Source: Cycloclasticus sp. (lineage in GTDB: Bacteria; Pseudomonadota; Gammaproteobacteria; Methylococcales; Cycloclasticaceae). Taken from it: a DNA stretch of 8,087 bases. The notes under the pieces were generated by a model. It worked only from the letters and a program-made list of their open reading frames with translations. It searched no databases and had not been told where the DNA came from. The stretch spans positions 1 through 8,087 of the forward strand of contig JAHRWG010000011.1 of the NCBI GenBank assembly GCA_019090295.1, written 5' to 3'. The translations under genes were made by a program, and so were the position numbers. Positions 1-5,892 of the stretch are shown piece after piece (the stretch's first letter is position 1; each line of letters starts with the position of its first letter).

Positions 1-1905
1 GGCCACCTTTCCTCCTGTCACTTCAAAGTCTCCAACGGTTCTATCGCTCACCTTCGTAGCATTTTCCACAATATGTACCGTTTCATTAATGCTACTATCA
101 ACCGTACTTGCAATATCAGATAATTCTTGAATATCAGCTGAGCTAAGATCCATTTCACGTCTAACAGTCTCAATAGAGCTGATCAATAAGCCAATAGTTT
201 CATTAATCTTACCCAAGCTAGATTGCGTATGACCAGCTAAACCACGTACTTCGTCAGCCACTACTGCAAAACCTCTACCATGCTCACCAGCACGTGCAGC
301 CTCGATGGCAGCATTTAAAGCGAGCAGATTTGTTTGTTCCGCAATATTTGAGATCACGTCCAGCACACTTTTAACTTCCGATGTTTCATCATGCAGCTTT
401 GCAACATCTTGAGCTAAAGCTTGCTCCCTATCGGCTGTTGTTTGCACGTTCCCTGTCAGCCGCACAATTTCATCTCTTGCTTCCAACAGTTTACTATTAG
501 CAATCAACATTTCCTCTTTACTGGCCTGCGCGTCAATAATTGAGTTATTAATTTCTTCGTTAATCAGCGTCGCTTCATTACTTGCCTCATTAATAATACC
601 AACAGACTTTTCAACATTAGCCCCCACCCCTAATGAGCTCGTTGACAGCTCATGCGCAATAGATGCATTTTCTGTTGATGAGTTTTTGGCGGTATTAACC
701 AGCTCTTGAAGTGCCCCTAACAGACCGTTAACACTATCAGCCATTTCACTTAGCTCTTTAGGCACATCATTATCCAGGGTCTGGGTAATGTCCTTATTCA
801 TTGCAATATCCGACAACTTGTTCTTAAACATATCTAATGGTTTTGTCACAGCCATTTTGATCACCAGTAACGCCAGTAAAACAAACACAATCAATAGAGT
901 AGTCGCCGTTACAAGAATGGATTGTCGGATACCATTGGGAACAATCATGACTTCTGCCTCGCCTATTTCCGACAAAATAGCCCAGCGTATATCATCACCA
1001 ACGCCCACGGTTGCATAAGATGACAACACTTTGTTGCCTTTATAATCAATCACAATTTCTGTATTGCTTTTGCCGCCCAAAGCACTTCGGCTGGCCATAG
1101 TATCGATTGACCCTAAGGTAGGATTAGCAAATGAGGCTTGCAACGTATGGTTTACCGGATCAAGGAAACTGTCACTTCGCATTAAGTTATCCTCACCTAC
1201 AAGGTAATCTTCTTGAGACTCGCCATAGCCCTCTCGAAACATCATCACTTTATTAATATATTTCTCGGATATCTGCATAACCAGCACGCCTACAATATCG
1301 CCATCCCTCTTAATGGGGCTACCGACAAACATTGCTGGCTCATTATTGCTGGGGCCATATGGTCTCATATCCACAAAGGTTGTTCGTTTGTTTTCCAGCG
1401 TTTTTCGCCAAACCTCACCCAACCCACTGTCTTTTAACGGACCCACTCTTAAATTAGTACCATGATCAGACTCTTTAGCAACAGAATACATCACATGTCC
1501 ATTCTTTTTAGTAATTAGGAAAATATCGTAATACCCCTTAGTGTCCATGTAATGGCGGAAATAAGCCTCACTTCCTTTAATCATATCCTTTACTTCTTTC
1601 CTCTCGACGGGGAAAGGGCCATTGTCAGCGACATTTAAGCCACTCGATACATACCTCAAACCGTTAAACAAGTCCAATGTGTTCAACGACTCCCTCAATA
1701 GTTCTATATCACTCTTTTTATGCTCAAAGTATTTTTCAATTTGGCCCTTTTTAATGTCTCGTGAAGAGGTGAGTCGTTCATATGAATTCTTAACCAATTC
1801 ACTCGTTATTTCTTGTGATGAGAGGTAGCCAACAAAGCTTGCCAGTAAAACAAGAGAGCCGACGACTAGCGATAGAACCTGAACCTTTAGTGAGATTTTA
1901 TTCAT
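1..1905 (-). CDS. Methyl-accepting chemotaxis protein with Cache-type periplasmic sensor (3' end outside window)
   Basis: Inner-membrane chemoreceptor that binds a ligand in the periplasm and controls the CheA/CheW kinase complex. The frame is open from an ATG at 1905 to the window edge, about 635 residues. A first membrane helix lies at about residues 8-28 ([20 protein letters not shown]), followed by a roughly 300-residue periplasmic region with Cache-like features ([18 protein letters not shown] near 126-143, then a PAMFVGSPI strand). A second membrane helix lies at about 330-350. A HAMP-like linker follows from about 353 ([16 protein letters not shown]), then a long coiled-coil signalling domain. 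The conserved hairpin tip is plain at about 520-560 ([20 protein letters not shown], then [12 protein letters not shown]). Only the last part of the returning helix is missing. The ligand cannot be deduced. The gene lies just downstream of, and on the same strand as, a catabolic operon, but a terminator separates them. Ribosome site is weak (GGTAT about 9 bases upstream). Family certain, ligand unknown. Confidence 0.95.
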   Translation of the reverse strand, partial: MNKISLKVQVLSLVVGSLVLLASFVGYLSSQEITSELVKNSYERLTSSRDIKKGQIEKYFEHKKSDIELLRESLNTLDLFNGLRYVSSGLNVADNGPFPVERKEVKDMIKGSEAYFRHYMDTKGYYDIFLITKKNGHVMYSVAKESDHGTNLRVGPLKDSGLGEVWRKTLENKRTTFVDMRPYGPSNNEPAMFVGSPIKRDGDIVGVLVMQISEKYINKVMMFREGYGESQEDYLVGEDNLMRSDSFLDPVNHTLQASFANPTLGSIDTMASRSALGGKSNTEIVIDYKGNKVLSSYATVGVGDDIRWAILSEIGEAEVMIVPNGIRQSILVTATTLLIVFVLLALLVIKMAVTKPLDMFKNKLSDIAMNKDITQTLDNDVPKELSEMADSVNGLLGALQELVNTAKNSSTENASIAHELSTSSLGVGANVEKSVGIINEASNEATLINEEINNSIIDAQASKEEMLIANSKLLEARDEIVRLTGNVQTTADREQALAQDVAKLHDETSEVKSVLDVISNIAEQTNLLALNAAIEAARAGEHGRGFAVVADEVRGLAGHTQSSLGKINETIGLLISSIETVRREMDLSSADIQELSDIASTVDSSINETVHIVENATKVSDRTVGDFEVTGGKVA

Positions 1906-2065
1906 TTTTATACCGAATACCTTTCTTAATTATAATTGTAAGGGTGTCGTTTTCTGTACTAGCCTATCCCCCAGTGCATTAAGCCCTTCGCACAAGCAAC
2001 TGTACTTTTAACTGAACCAACTTTAAGTGTAGTTCAATTTCTTATCCGTGCGCCCCTTAACAGTT

Positions 2066-2092
2066 TCATCGGCTACAGGGCGAAAACCTGTA
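2066..2092 (-). promoter_or_regulatory. Possible sigma-28 (FliA) promoter for the chemoreceptor gene
   Basis: On the minus strand the sequence reads TACAGGTT, 11 bases, GCCGATGA. The enterobacterial FliA consensus is TAAAGTTT, 11 bases, GCCGATAA, so the match is 6 of 8 and 7 of 8 with exact spacing. Chemoreceptor genes are often in the flagellar sigma-28 regulon, which fits. The predicted start of transcription is near 2058, about 150 bases before the receptor ATG. The site overlaps a 7-base inverted repeat (CTACAGG at 2073-2079, CCTGTAG at 2087-2093), which may be coincidental or a protein-binding site. Confidence 0.4.
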
Positions 2093-2289
2093 GTGTTAAT
2101 ACGTTAAAATTCAACTTAGAGAACCTGCAATAAGACATCCTGACGTTACATGATTACCTTCTGCCCTCAACTCACTAGTTAAGCACAGGTAAAAGCATCG
2201 GTCACGAACAGTACACTCAACCTTTCCCTCAAAGGCACTTATACGCGTTGTGGCGTTAACCCGTATTTTCTAGCAGAATTGCCTTATAA

Positions 2290-2322
2290 ATAAAAATGCC
2301 AACTGCAAGCAGCTGGCACTCT
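2290..2322 (-). terminator. Intrinsic terminator of the leftward catabolic operon
   Basis: On the minus strand TGCCAGCTGC and GCAGTTGGCA form a 10-pair stem (2318-2309 with 2306-2297) containing one G-U pair and a very short loop, directly followed by the T-rich run TTTTTATTTAT. It lies about 20 bases after the stop codon of the epoxide-hydrolase-like gene. This is a textbook rho-independent terminator and suggests the chemoreceptor gene downstream has its own promoter. The reverse strand has no comparable T-run after the stem, so I call it one-directional. Confidence 0.85.
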
Positions 2323-2340
2323 TTAAGTCATAGTACTAAC

Positions 2341-2733
2341 TTATAACGCTGGGCCTCCTCTGTCAGCCCATGCCTTCAAGTCCCAATACTCTCGCCATTG
2401 GCTAATTTTGCCTTCATCGTCAAACTCAAAAATACCTAGCACGGGTAGTTTGTCAATCGATGAGCCATTGAGCAAACCAAAGGTATCGACACGTTCAGTC
2501 ACCACGCATTGATCATTCGCCACTAGCTTCAAAATATCAAACTGGCATGCATTACTTATTTTGAAAAAACCTTCAATAAATGCCTTAATCTGCTGCTGAC
2601 CAATTAAAGGCTCCAGAGGCATATTATGGTAGACCGCATCTTGACTCATTAACCCTAGAATACCTGGCACATCTAAATTATCCCAGGCAGAGCAGAATGC
2701 CCTGACTGTTTCCTCATGCTGACTCACTGACAT
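2341..2733 (-). CDS. Limonene-1,2-epoxide hydrolase family protein (SnoaL/NTF2-like fold)
   Basis: A 130-residue cytoplasmic protein of the limonene-epoxide hydrolase family, whose founding Rhodococcus enzyme (149 residues) opens an epoxide to a diol with water held by Tyr53, Asn55 and an Arg99-Asp101-Asp132 network. Here the matching motifs are VYHNMPL (Tyr35, Asn37), TERVD (Arg81, Asp83) and QWREYWDLKAW (Glu115). So four of the five residues are kept and the last Asp is replaced by Glu. The N-terminus is shorter than in the Rhodococcus protein, as is common in the wider family. It is the last gene of the four-gene operon, 17 bases after the reductase gene, with a strong ribosome site AAGGAG six bases or less from the ATG. 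It could be an epoxide hydrolase, or an isomerase or hydratase built on the same fold; the substrate is unknown. Confidence 0.85.
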   Translation of the reverse strand: MSVSQHEETVRAFCSAWDNLDVPGILGLMSQDAVYHNMPLEPLIGQQQIKAFIEGFFKISNACQFDILKLVANDQCVVTERVDTFGLLNGSSIDKLPVLGIFEFDDEGKISQWREYWDLKAWADRGGPAL

Positions 2734-2738
2734 GTTTT

Positions 2739-2744
2739 CTCCTT
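2739..2744 (-). promoter_or_regulatory. Ribosome binding site of the epoxide-hydrolase-like gene
   Basis: AAGGAG on the minus strand, five bases before the ATG at 2733. It supports this start and is the strongest ribosome site inside the operon, suggesting the last gene is translated well on its own. Confidence 0.8.
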
Positions 2745-2750
2745 TTTACC

Positions 2751-3767
2751 TTATCGATTACTATCAATTGTTTTTATAACACGGTACGCACCATGGAAAG
2801 TAGGAATCGCAACATTATTTTCTTTTGCCGCCTCAATTAGCGGTAAGAATATAGCGTCTGCCTCTGTTACTTTTCCATTAATCAAGTCTTCATGCATAGA
2901 TGTCCTAATCCCTCTAGGTAACGCTTTCATTCGCTCACCAAGATCAAGACACACTTGAACTGCCTCTTCAAATGTAGACTCATCCAATACTTTTAGAAAA
3001 GAAAAAGGTGCATAAAAATCCTGCGGCATGTAGCCCTTAGACTTATAAATATTAATAAGCTCCTTGGCGATCATCACATAGTGCTCGGCCCCTTCACGCA
3101 CCGAAATACCATCTGCGTAGTCTAAGGCAGGGATGGCGCTTAACGTACTGGCTGCCCAAGCGGACGCACCAGACACTTGTATGGCTTTCTCCCATAACAC
3201 ATGATTAATATCCTCAACAGATTCTGATGTTAAATTAGCCTCGGTAAGTGCTTGAGCTAACACTTCAGTTCGCTCACTACTACCGCCACTTAATTCACCA
3301 AAAAAGGCCGTCGTTGGGGCTGTTACGTGATTATTCACCTTCCCAGGCGCCAACAAGGTACCACCTTCAATAATTGAACCGCCGATTACTTTTTGCTCAC
3401 CAAAATGTTCAATCAATAGCGCTTCTTTACCAACACCATTTTGCATGCTTAACGCACACTTTGTCTGTTCGACTAATACAGCCGCATCGTCTAAAGCAGC
3501 CGGTCTATCCTTCGCTTTGGTTAGTAATATATAGTAATCAATAACACCCTCAACTTGATCCGGCGTGGTAACGGCCTGCAAATTGTCCTTGATCACCATA
3601 TCACCCAAACGACCAACCACTTTAAGGCCGTGTTCGTTAATCGCGTCGGCATGTGCTTGCCGACTGATCAACGTAACTCGATGCCCTGATTTAGCCAAGT
3701 ACCCGCCTATTACAGAGCCTAGCCCTCCTGCTCCATGGATACATATATGTAATGGTTTTTTCATCAT
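2751..3767 (-). CDS. Ketopantoate reductase (ApbA/PanE) family oxidoreductase, substrate probably not ketopantoate
   Basis: A 338-residue NAD(P)-dependent 2-keto/2-hydroxy-acid oxidoreductase of the PanE fold. The N-terminal Rossmann domain shows GAGGLG (residues 12-17) at the cofactor site, then LLTKAKD (81-87) and MQNGVG (108-113). The C-terminal helical domain holds the catalytic Lys194 (LWEK) and, at the correct 12-residue spacing, Ser290 and Glu302, equivalent to Ser244 and Glu256 of E. coli PanE. However, the two Asn residues that bind ketopantoate four and eight positions after the catalytic Lys in E. coli PanE (KLAINCVINP) are Val198 and Ser202 here. The protein is also longer than E. 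coli PanE (about 303 residues). It begins one base after the stop of the lyase gene, so translation is probably coupled; a second ATG follows directly. Most likely a catabolic hydroxy-acid or keto-acid enzyme; family assignment is firm, substrate unknown. Confidence 0.9.
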   Translation of the reverse strand: MMKKPLHICIHGAGGLGSVIGGYLAKSGHRVTLISRQAHADAINEHGLKVVGRLGDMVIKDNLQAVTTPDQVEGVIDYYILLTKAKDRPAALDDAAVLVEQTKCALSMQNGVGKEALLIEHFGEQKVIGGSIIEGGTLLAPGKVNNHVTAPTTAFFGELSGGSSERTEVLAQALTEANLTSESVEDINHVLWEKAIQVSGASAWAASTLSAIPALDYADGISVREGAEHYVMIAKELINIYKSKGYMPQDFYAPFSFLKVLDESTFEEAVQVCLDLGERMKALPRGIRTSMHEDLINGKVTEADAIFLPLIEAAKENNVAIPTFHGAYRVIKTIDSNR

Positions 3768-3768
3768 A

Positions 3769-4731
3769 CTAACTCACACCTAATTCTTTTAATTTTGATT
3801 GAATACGTGATTTTAATGCAGGCGTGCATTGCTCAATGGGTGGGCGAATCGGTCCTGCTTTCAAGCCGATCTCTTCAAACCATGTTTTCATACTGGCTAA
3901 AGCACTCGCATAGGTGAATGTTTGAACCACATCCCAAATAAAGACTTCATTATAAAACTCACGAATATCGTTAAGTTGTGCACTCACTTTATAAGCCTCT
4001 TCCCATTTACCTGCAGCCGACAATGCCATGTAATCTTTAATAATATGACGTTTTTTACCGTATAAAATATAAGACAGCTCGCCAAATACTGTTTGCCCAC
4101 CTTTTCTTAAGTCTTCACAAAAAACAGCTTCAAATGGGTCAGCTACAATAAAGTCAGGGCGAATAATGCTACGTATTTTCAGCGTTTCTACTCGGTTCAT
4201 AACACCTTGTTTGGTCCCTACCACCGTATCAAGGTCTGCCAAGCGTTGCATTAAGTCCCAGCCGAGCACTTTGCCTGACACAGGTGTTCTATACAGAACC
4301 ACTGCTAAATCTGAGCTATCGGTGATAAATTTAAACCAGTTATACACTTCATCATCACTTTTAAGCTGAACAACCGGGTTGATTACTTCCACCCCGTCAT
4401 AGCCAAGTGTTTCCAAGCGTTTCATTTTTTCAATGGTTTGGTACGCGCTAGGGTCTAGTAATATTGAAAACAACGGAATACGTCCATTAACGGCTTCGGC
4501 AACAACTTCATGGTAGCGGTACCACTCGTCTAATGTGGCATTCCAACATTCGGCAATAAAACCACCCACAACTAACCCATCCACGCCCATTTCAATGAAC
4601 GCTTCGATATTCTCACGAATACCTTCCTCATCGAACGTAAAGTCATCATTCATTGGTGAAATAGGACACATAAATAAGCCCTTGATATGCTCATTCGCCC
4701 ACTGTTTTGCTGTCTCTCTTGTGTAATCCAT
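3769..4731 (-). CDS. DapA/NanA superfamily lyase (dihydrodipicolinate synthase-like), substrate unknown
   Basis: A 320-residue TIM-barrel enzyme of the class I aldolase/dehydratase family that forms a Schiff base with a 2-keto acid. The Schiff-base lysine is Lys174 (VGTKQG) and the catalytic tyrosine is Tyr147 (VVLYRTP). The usual GTTGE motif at the pyruvate carboxylate site is changed to GFIAE (57-61), followed by a two-residue insertion before the conserved ATL. The Arg of E. coli DapA (YNVPSRTG, Arg138), which binds the aspartate semialdehyde carboxylate, is replaced by Ser152 (YRTPVSGK). It is longer than DapA (about 292 residues), closer to the hydratase-aldolases of aromatic breakdown (about 330), but I cannot prove kinship. 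A good CAGGAG site lies six bases before the ATG. It follows the dehydrogenase gene by 30 bases. Likely a pyruvate-releasing aldolase or a dehydratase in a catabolic route, not lysine synthesis. Confidence 0.88.
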   Translation of the reverse strand: MDYTRETAKQWANEHIKGLFMCPISPMNDDFTFDEEGIRENIEAFIEMGVDGLVVGGFIAECWNATLDEWYRYHEVVAEAVNGRIPLFSILLDPSAYQTIEKMKRLETLGYDGVEVINPVVQLKSDDEVYNWFKFITDSSDLAVVLYRTPVSGKVLGWDLMQRLADLDTVVGTKQGVMNRVETLKIRSIIRPDFIVADPFEAVFCEDLRKGGQTVFGELSYILYGKKRHIIKDYMALSAAGKWEEAYKVSAQLNDIREFYNEVFIWDVVQTFTYASALASMKTWFEEIGLKAGPIRPPIEQCTPALKSRIQSKLKELGVS

Positions 4732-4737
4732 TGTTTT

Positions 4738-4743
4738 CTCCTG
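4738..4743 (-). promoter_or_regulatory. Ribosome binding site of the DapA-like gene
   Basis: CAGGAG on the minus strand six bases before the ATG at 4731, in the 30-base gap after the dehydrogenase stop codon. It confirms the chosen start of the lyase gene. Confidence 0.8.
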
Positions 4744-4761
4744 TTGAGTGTTTTTATTTTT

Positions 4762-5820
4762 TTATAGTGCCTTCACAATAGCTGCTGCTAATGATTCTGT
4801 TGTCGCATTACCACCCATATCTGGGGTAAGGCTATTTTTATTTTGTAAAACTTGTTCTATCGCCTTCACAATTCTATCGGCGGCTGCTTGCTCTCCTAAA
4901 TGCTCTAACATCATGGCACCTGACCATATTTGACCAATTGGGTTGGCAATGCCTTTACCGGCAATATCTGGCGCCGAACCGTGAACCGGTTCAAACATGG
5001 ATGGGTAATCCCCTTCTGGGTTAATATTTGCCGACGGTGCTATACCTATGGTGCCTGCTATAGCGGGCCCTAGATCAGATAAAATATCACCAAATAAGTT
5101 GCTGCCCACCACAACATCAAACCAGTCGGGGTGTAACACAAAGTTAGCCGCTAAAATATCAATATGGTATTGATCAACACGTATATCAGGGTACTCTTTA
5201 GACAAGTCGGCAAAACGTTCATCCCAGAATGGCATGGTGTGCAAAACACCGTTAGATTTTGTTGCTGAGGTGAGGTGCTTTTTATCACGAGTCATCGCCA
5301 AGTCGAACGCATACTTCATAACACGGTCAACACCTCGACGAGTAAACACATCGGTTTTTACCACCGTTTCAAAAGGTGTCCCTTCATTTTGTCGGCCACC
5401 AATGGAGGAGTATTCGCCTTCACTGTTCTCCCGTACCACGTAAAAATCAATGTCTTCTGCTGTGCGACCCGCTAAAGGAGAACTCACACCTTTTAATAAG
5501 CGAATAGGCCGTAGATTAATGTATTGATCAAACGAACGTCGAATAGGGATGAGCAAGCCCCATAAAGAAATATGATCAGGAACGCCTGGGAAACCAACAG
5601 CGCCCAAATAAATAGCATCCGAGTCCCTCAACTGCTCTATTCCATCATCAGGCATCATTTTGCCTGTTTCATGGTACGTTTCGCAGCTCCAAGGGTAATC
5701 GGTAAAACTCAACTTAAAACCATGCTCATCTGCTACTGTCTGCAACACACTCACGCCAGCAGGCATCACTTCTTTACCTATTCCATCCCCAGGAATAACG
5801 GCAATTTTATAATCCTTCAA
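4762..5820 (-). CDS. Tartrate dehydrogenase / D-malate dehydrogenase (decarboxylating) family protein
   Basis: A 352-residue cytoplasmic NAD-dependent beta-hydroxyacid oxidative decarboxylase. Known family members of this branch (Pseudomonas tartrate dehydrogenase TtuC, E. coli DmlA) oxidise D-malate to pyruvate and CO2 and act on tartrate. Visible motifs: N-terminal IAVIPGDGIGKEV (6-18); substrate arginines in LIPIRRSFDQYINLRP (Arg94, Arg104) and VVRENSEGEY (Arg130, Tyr137); Lys188 in ATKSN; metal-binding aspartates Asp221, Asp245 and Asp249; and the NAD motif EPVHGSAPDIAGKGIANPIG (277-296). The DHISLWGLLIPIRR stretch fits the tartrate/malate branch rather than isopropylmalate dehydrogenase (LeuB). 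The start is TTG at 5820, chosen because AAGGGGGG lies three bases upstream and the protein aligns from its first residues. It is the first gene of the leftward operon. Activity on D-malate, tartrate or a related substituted malate is likely; which one is inference. Confidence 0.9.
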   Translation of the reverse strand: MKDYKIAVIPGDGIGKEVMPAGVSVLQTVADEHGFKLSFTDYPWSCETYHETGKMMPDDGIEQLRDSDAIYLGAVGFPGVPDHISLWGLLIPIRRSFDQYINLRPIRLLKGVSSPLAGRTAEDIDFYVVRENSEGEYSSIGGRQNEGTPFETVVKTDVFTRRGVDRVMKYAFDLAMTRDKKHLTSATKSNGVLHTMPFWDERFADLSKEYPDIRVDQYHIDILAANFVLHPDWFDVVVGSNLFGDILSDLGPAIAGTIGIAPSANINPEGDYPSMFEPVHGSAPDIAGKGIANPIGQIWSGAMMLEHLGEQAAADRIVKAIEQVLQNKNSLTPDMGGNATTESLAAAIVKAL

Positions 5821-5892
5821 AATCCCCCCTTGATTGTCTATTTTTTTTGTTTATATTATTAACCTCTTATATTTAATAAATCAATAAAAAAA
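5821..5892. promoter_or_regulatory. Divergent promoter region between the operon and the aldehyde dehydrogenase gene
   Basis: This 72-base AT-rich gap must serve both directions. Rightward, TTGATT (5830-5835) and TATATT (5852-5857) are spaced by 16 bases, or TATTAT (5854-5859) by 18, a plausible sigma-70 promoter. Leftward, TTGATT (5884-5879) and AATAAT (5860-5855) are 18 bases apart, a weaker match. The two candidate promoters overlap back to back, so one bound regulator could control both units. No clear operator palindrome is visible. The assignments rest on hexamer matching only. Confidence 0.4.
5824..5831 (-). promoter_or_regulatory. Ribosome binding site for the TTG-started dehydrogenase
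   Basis: AAGGGGGG on the minus strand, three bases before the TTG at 5820. No ATG lies in a useful position upstream, so this strong site decides the non-standard start. Confidence 0.75.

Larger units (their letters stand above)
1906..2340. other. Non-coding stretch between operon and chemoreceptor gene
   Basis: These 435 bases contain no convincing coding frame on either strand and no tRNA. They hold the operon terminator (2290-2322) and a sigma-28-like promoter (2066-2092); if that promoter is used, the receptor mRNA has a leader of about 150 bases. A TATAAT hexamer also occurs on the minus strand at 1929-1934, but no good -35 element is found at the right distance, and it lies very close to the start codon. 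I see no recognised riboswitch. Confidence 0.6.

Noticed and set aside
788..1828. Three short plus-strand frames (788-1018, 1213-1437, 1622-1828)
   Set aside because: They lie opposite the chemoreceptor coding frame, which is continuous and has clear family motifs.
1929..1934. TATAAT hexamer as the main chemoreceptor promoter
   Set aside because: No acceptable -35 hexamer lies 16-18 bases upstream, and AT-rich leaders often contain such a hexamer by chance.
2041..2100. Cyclic-di-GMP (GEMM) riboswitch upstream of the chemoreceptor
   Set aside because: The hairpin CTACAGG/CCTGTAG is present, but the conserved riboswitch core sequences and second helix are not.
4762..5820. Reading the first operon gene as LeuB (3-isopropylmalate dehydrogenase)
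   Set aside because: The SLWGLLIPIRRSFDQYINLRP region fits the tartrate/D-malate branch, and no leuA, leuC or leuD lies nearby.
3565..5862. Several plus-strand frames of 61-96 residues opposite the operon
   Set aside because: They are antisense to well-supported enzyme genes and encode low-complexity or unremarkable peptides without start signals.
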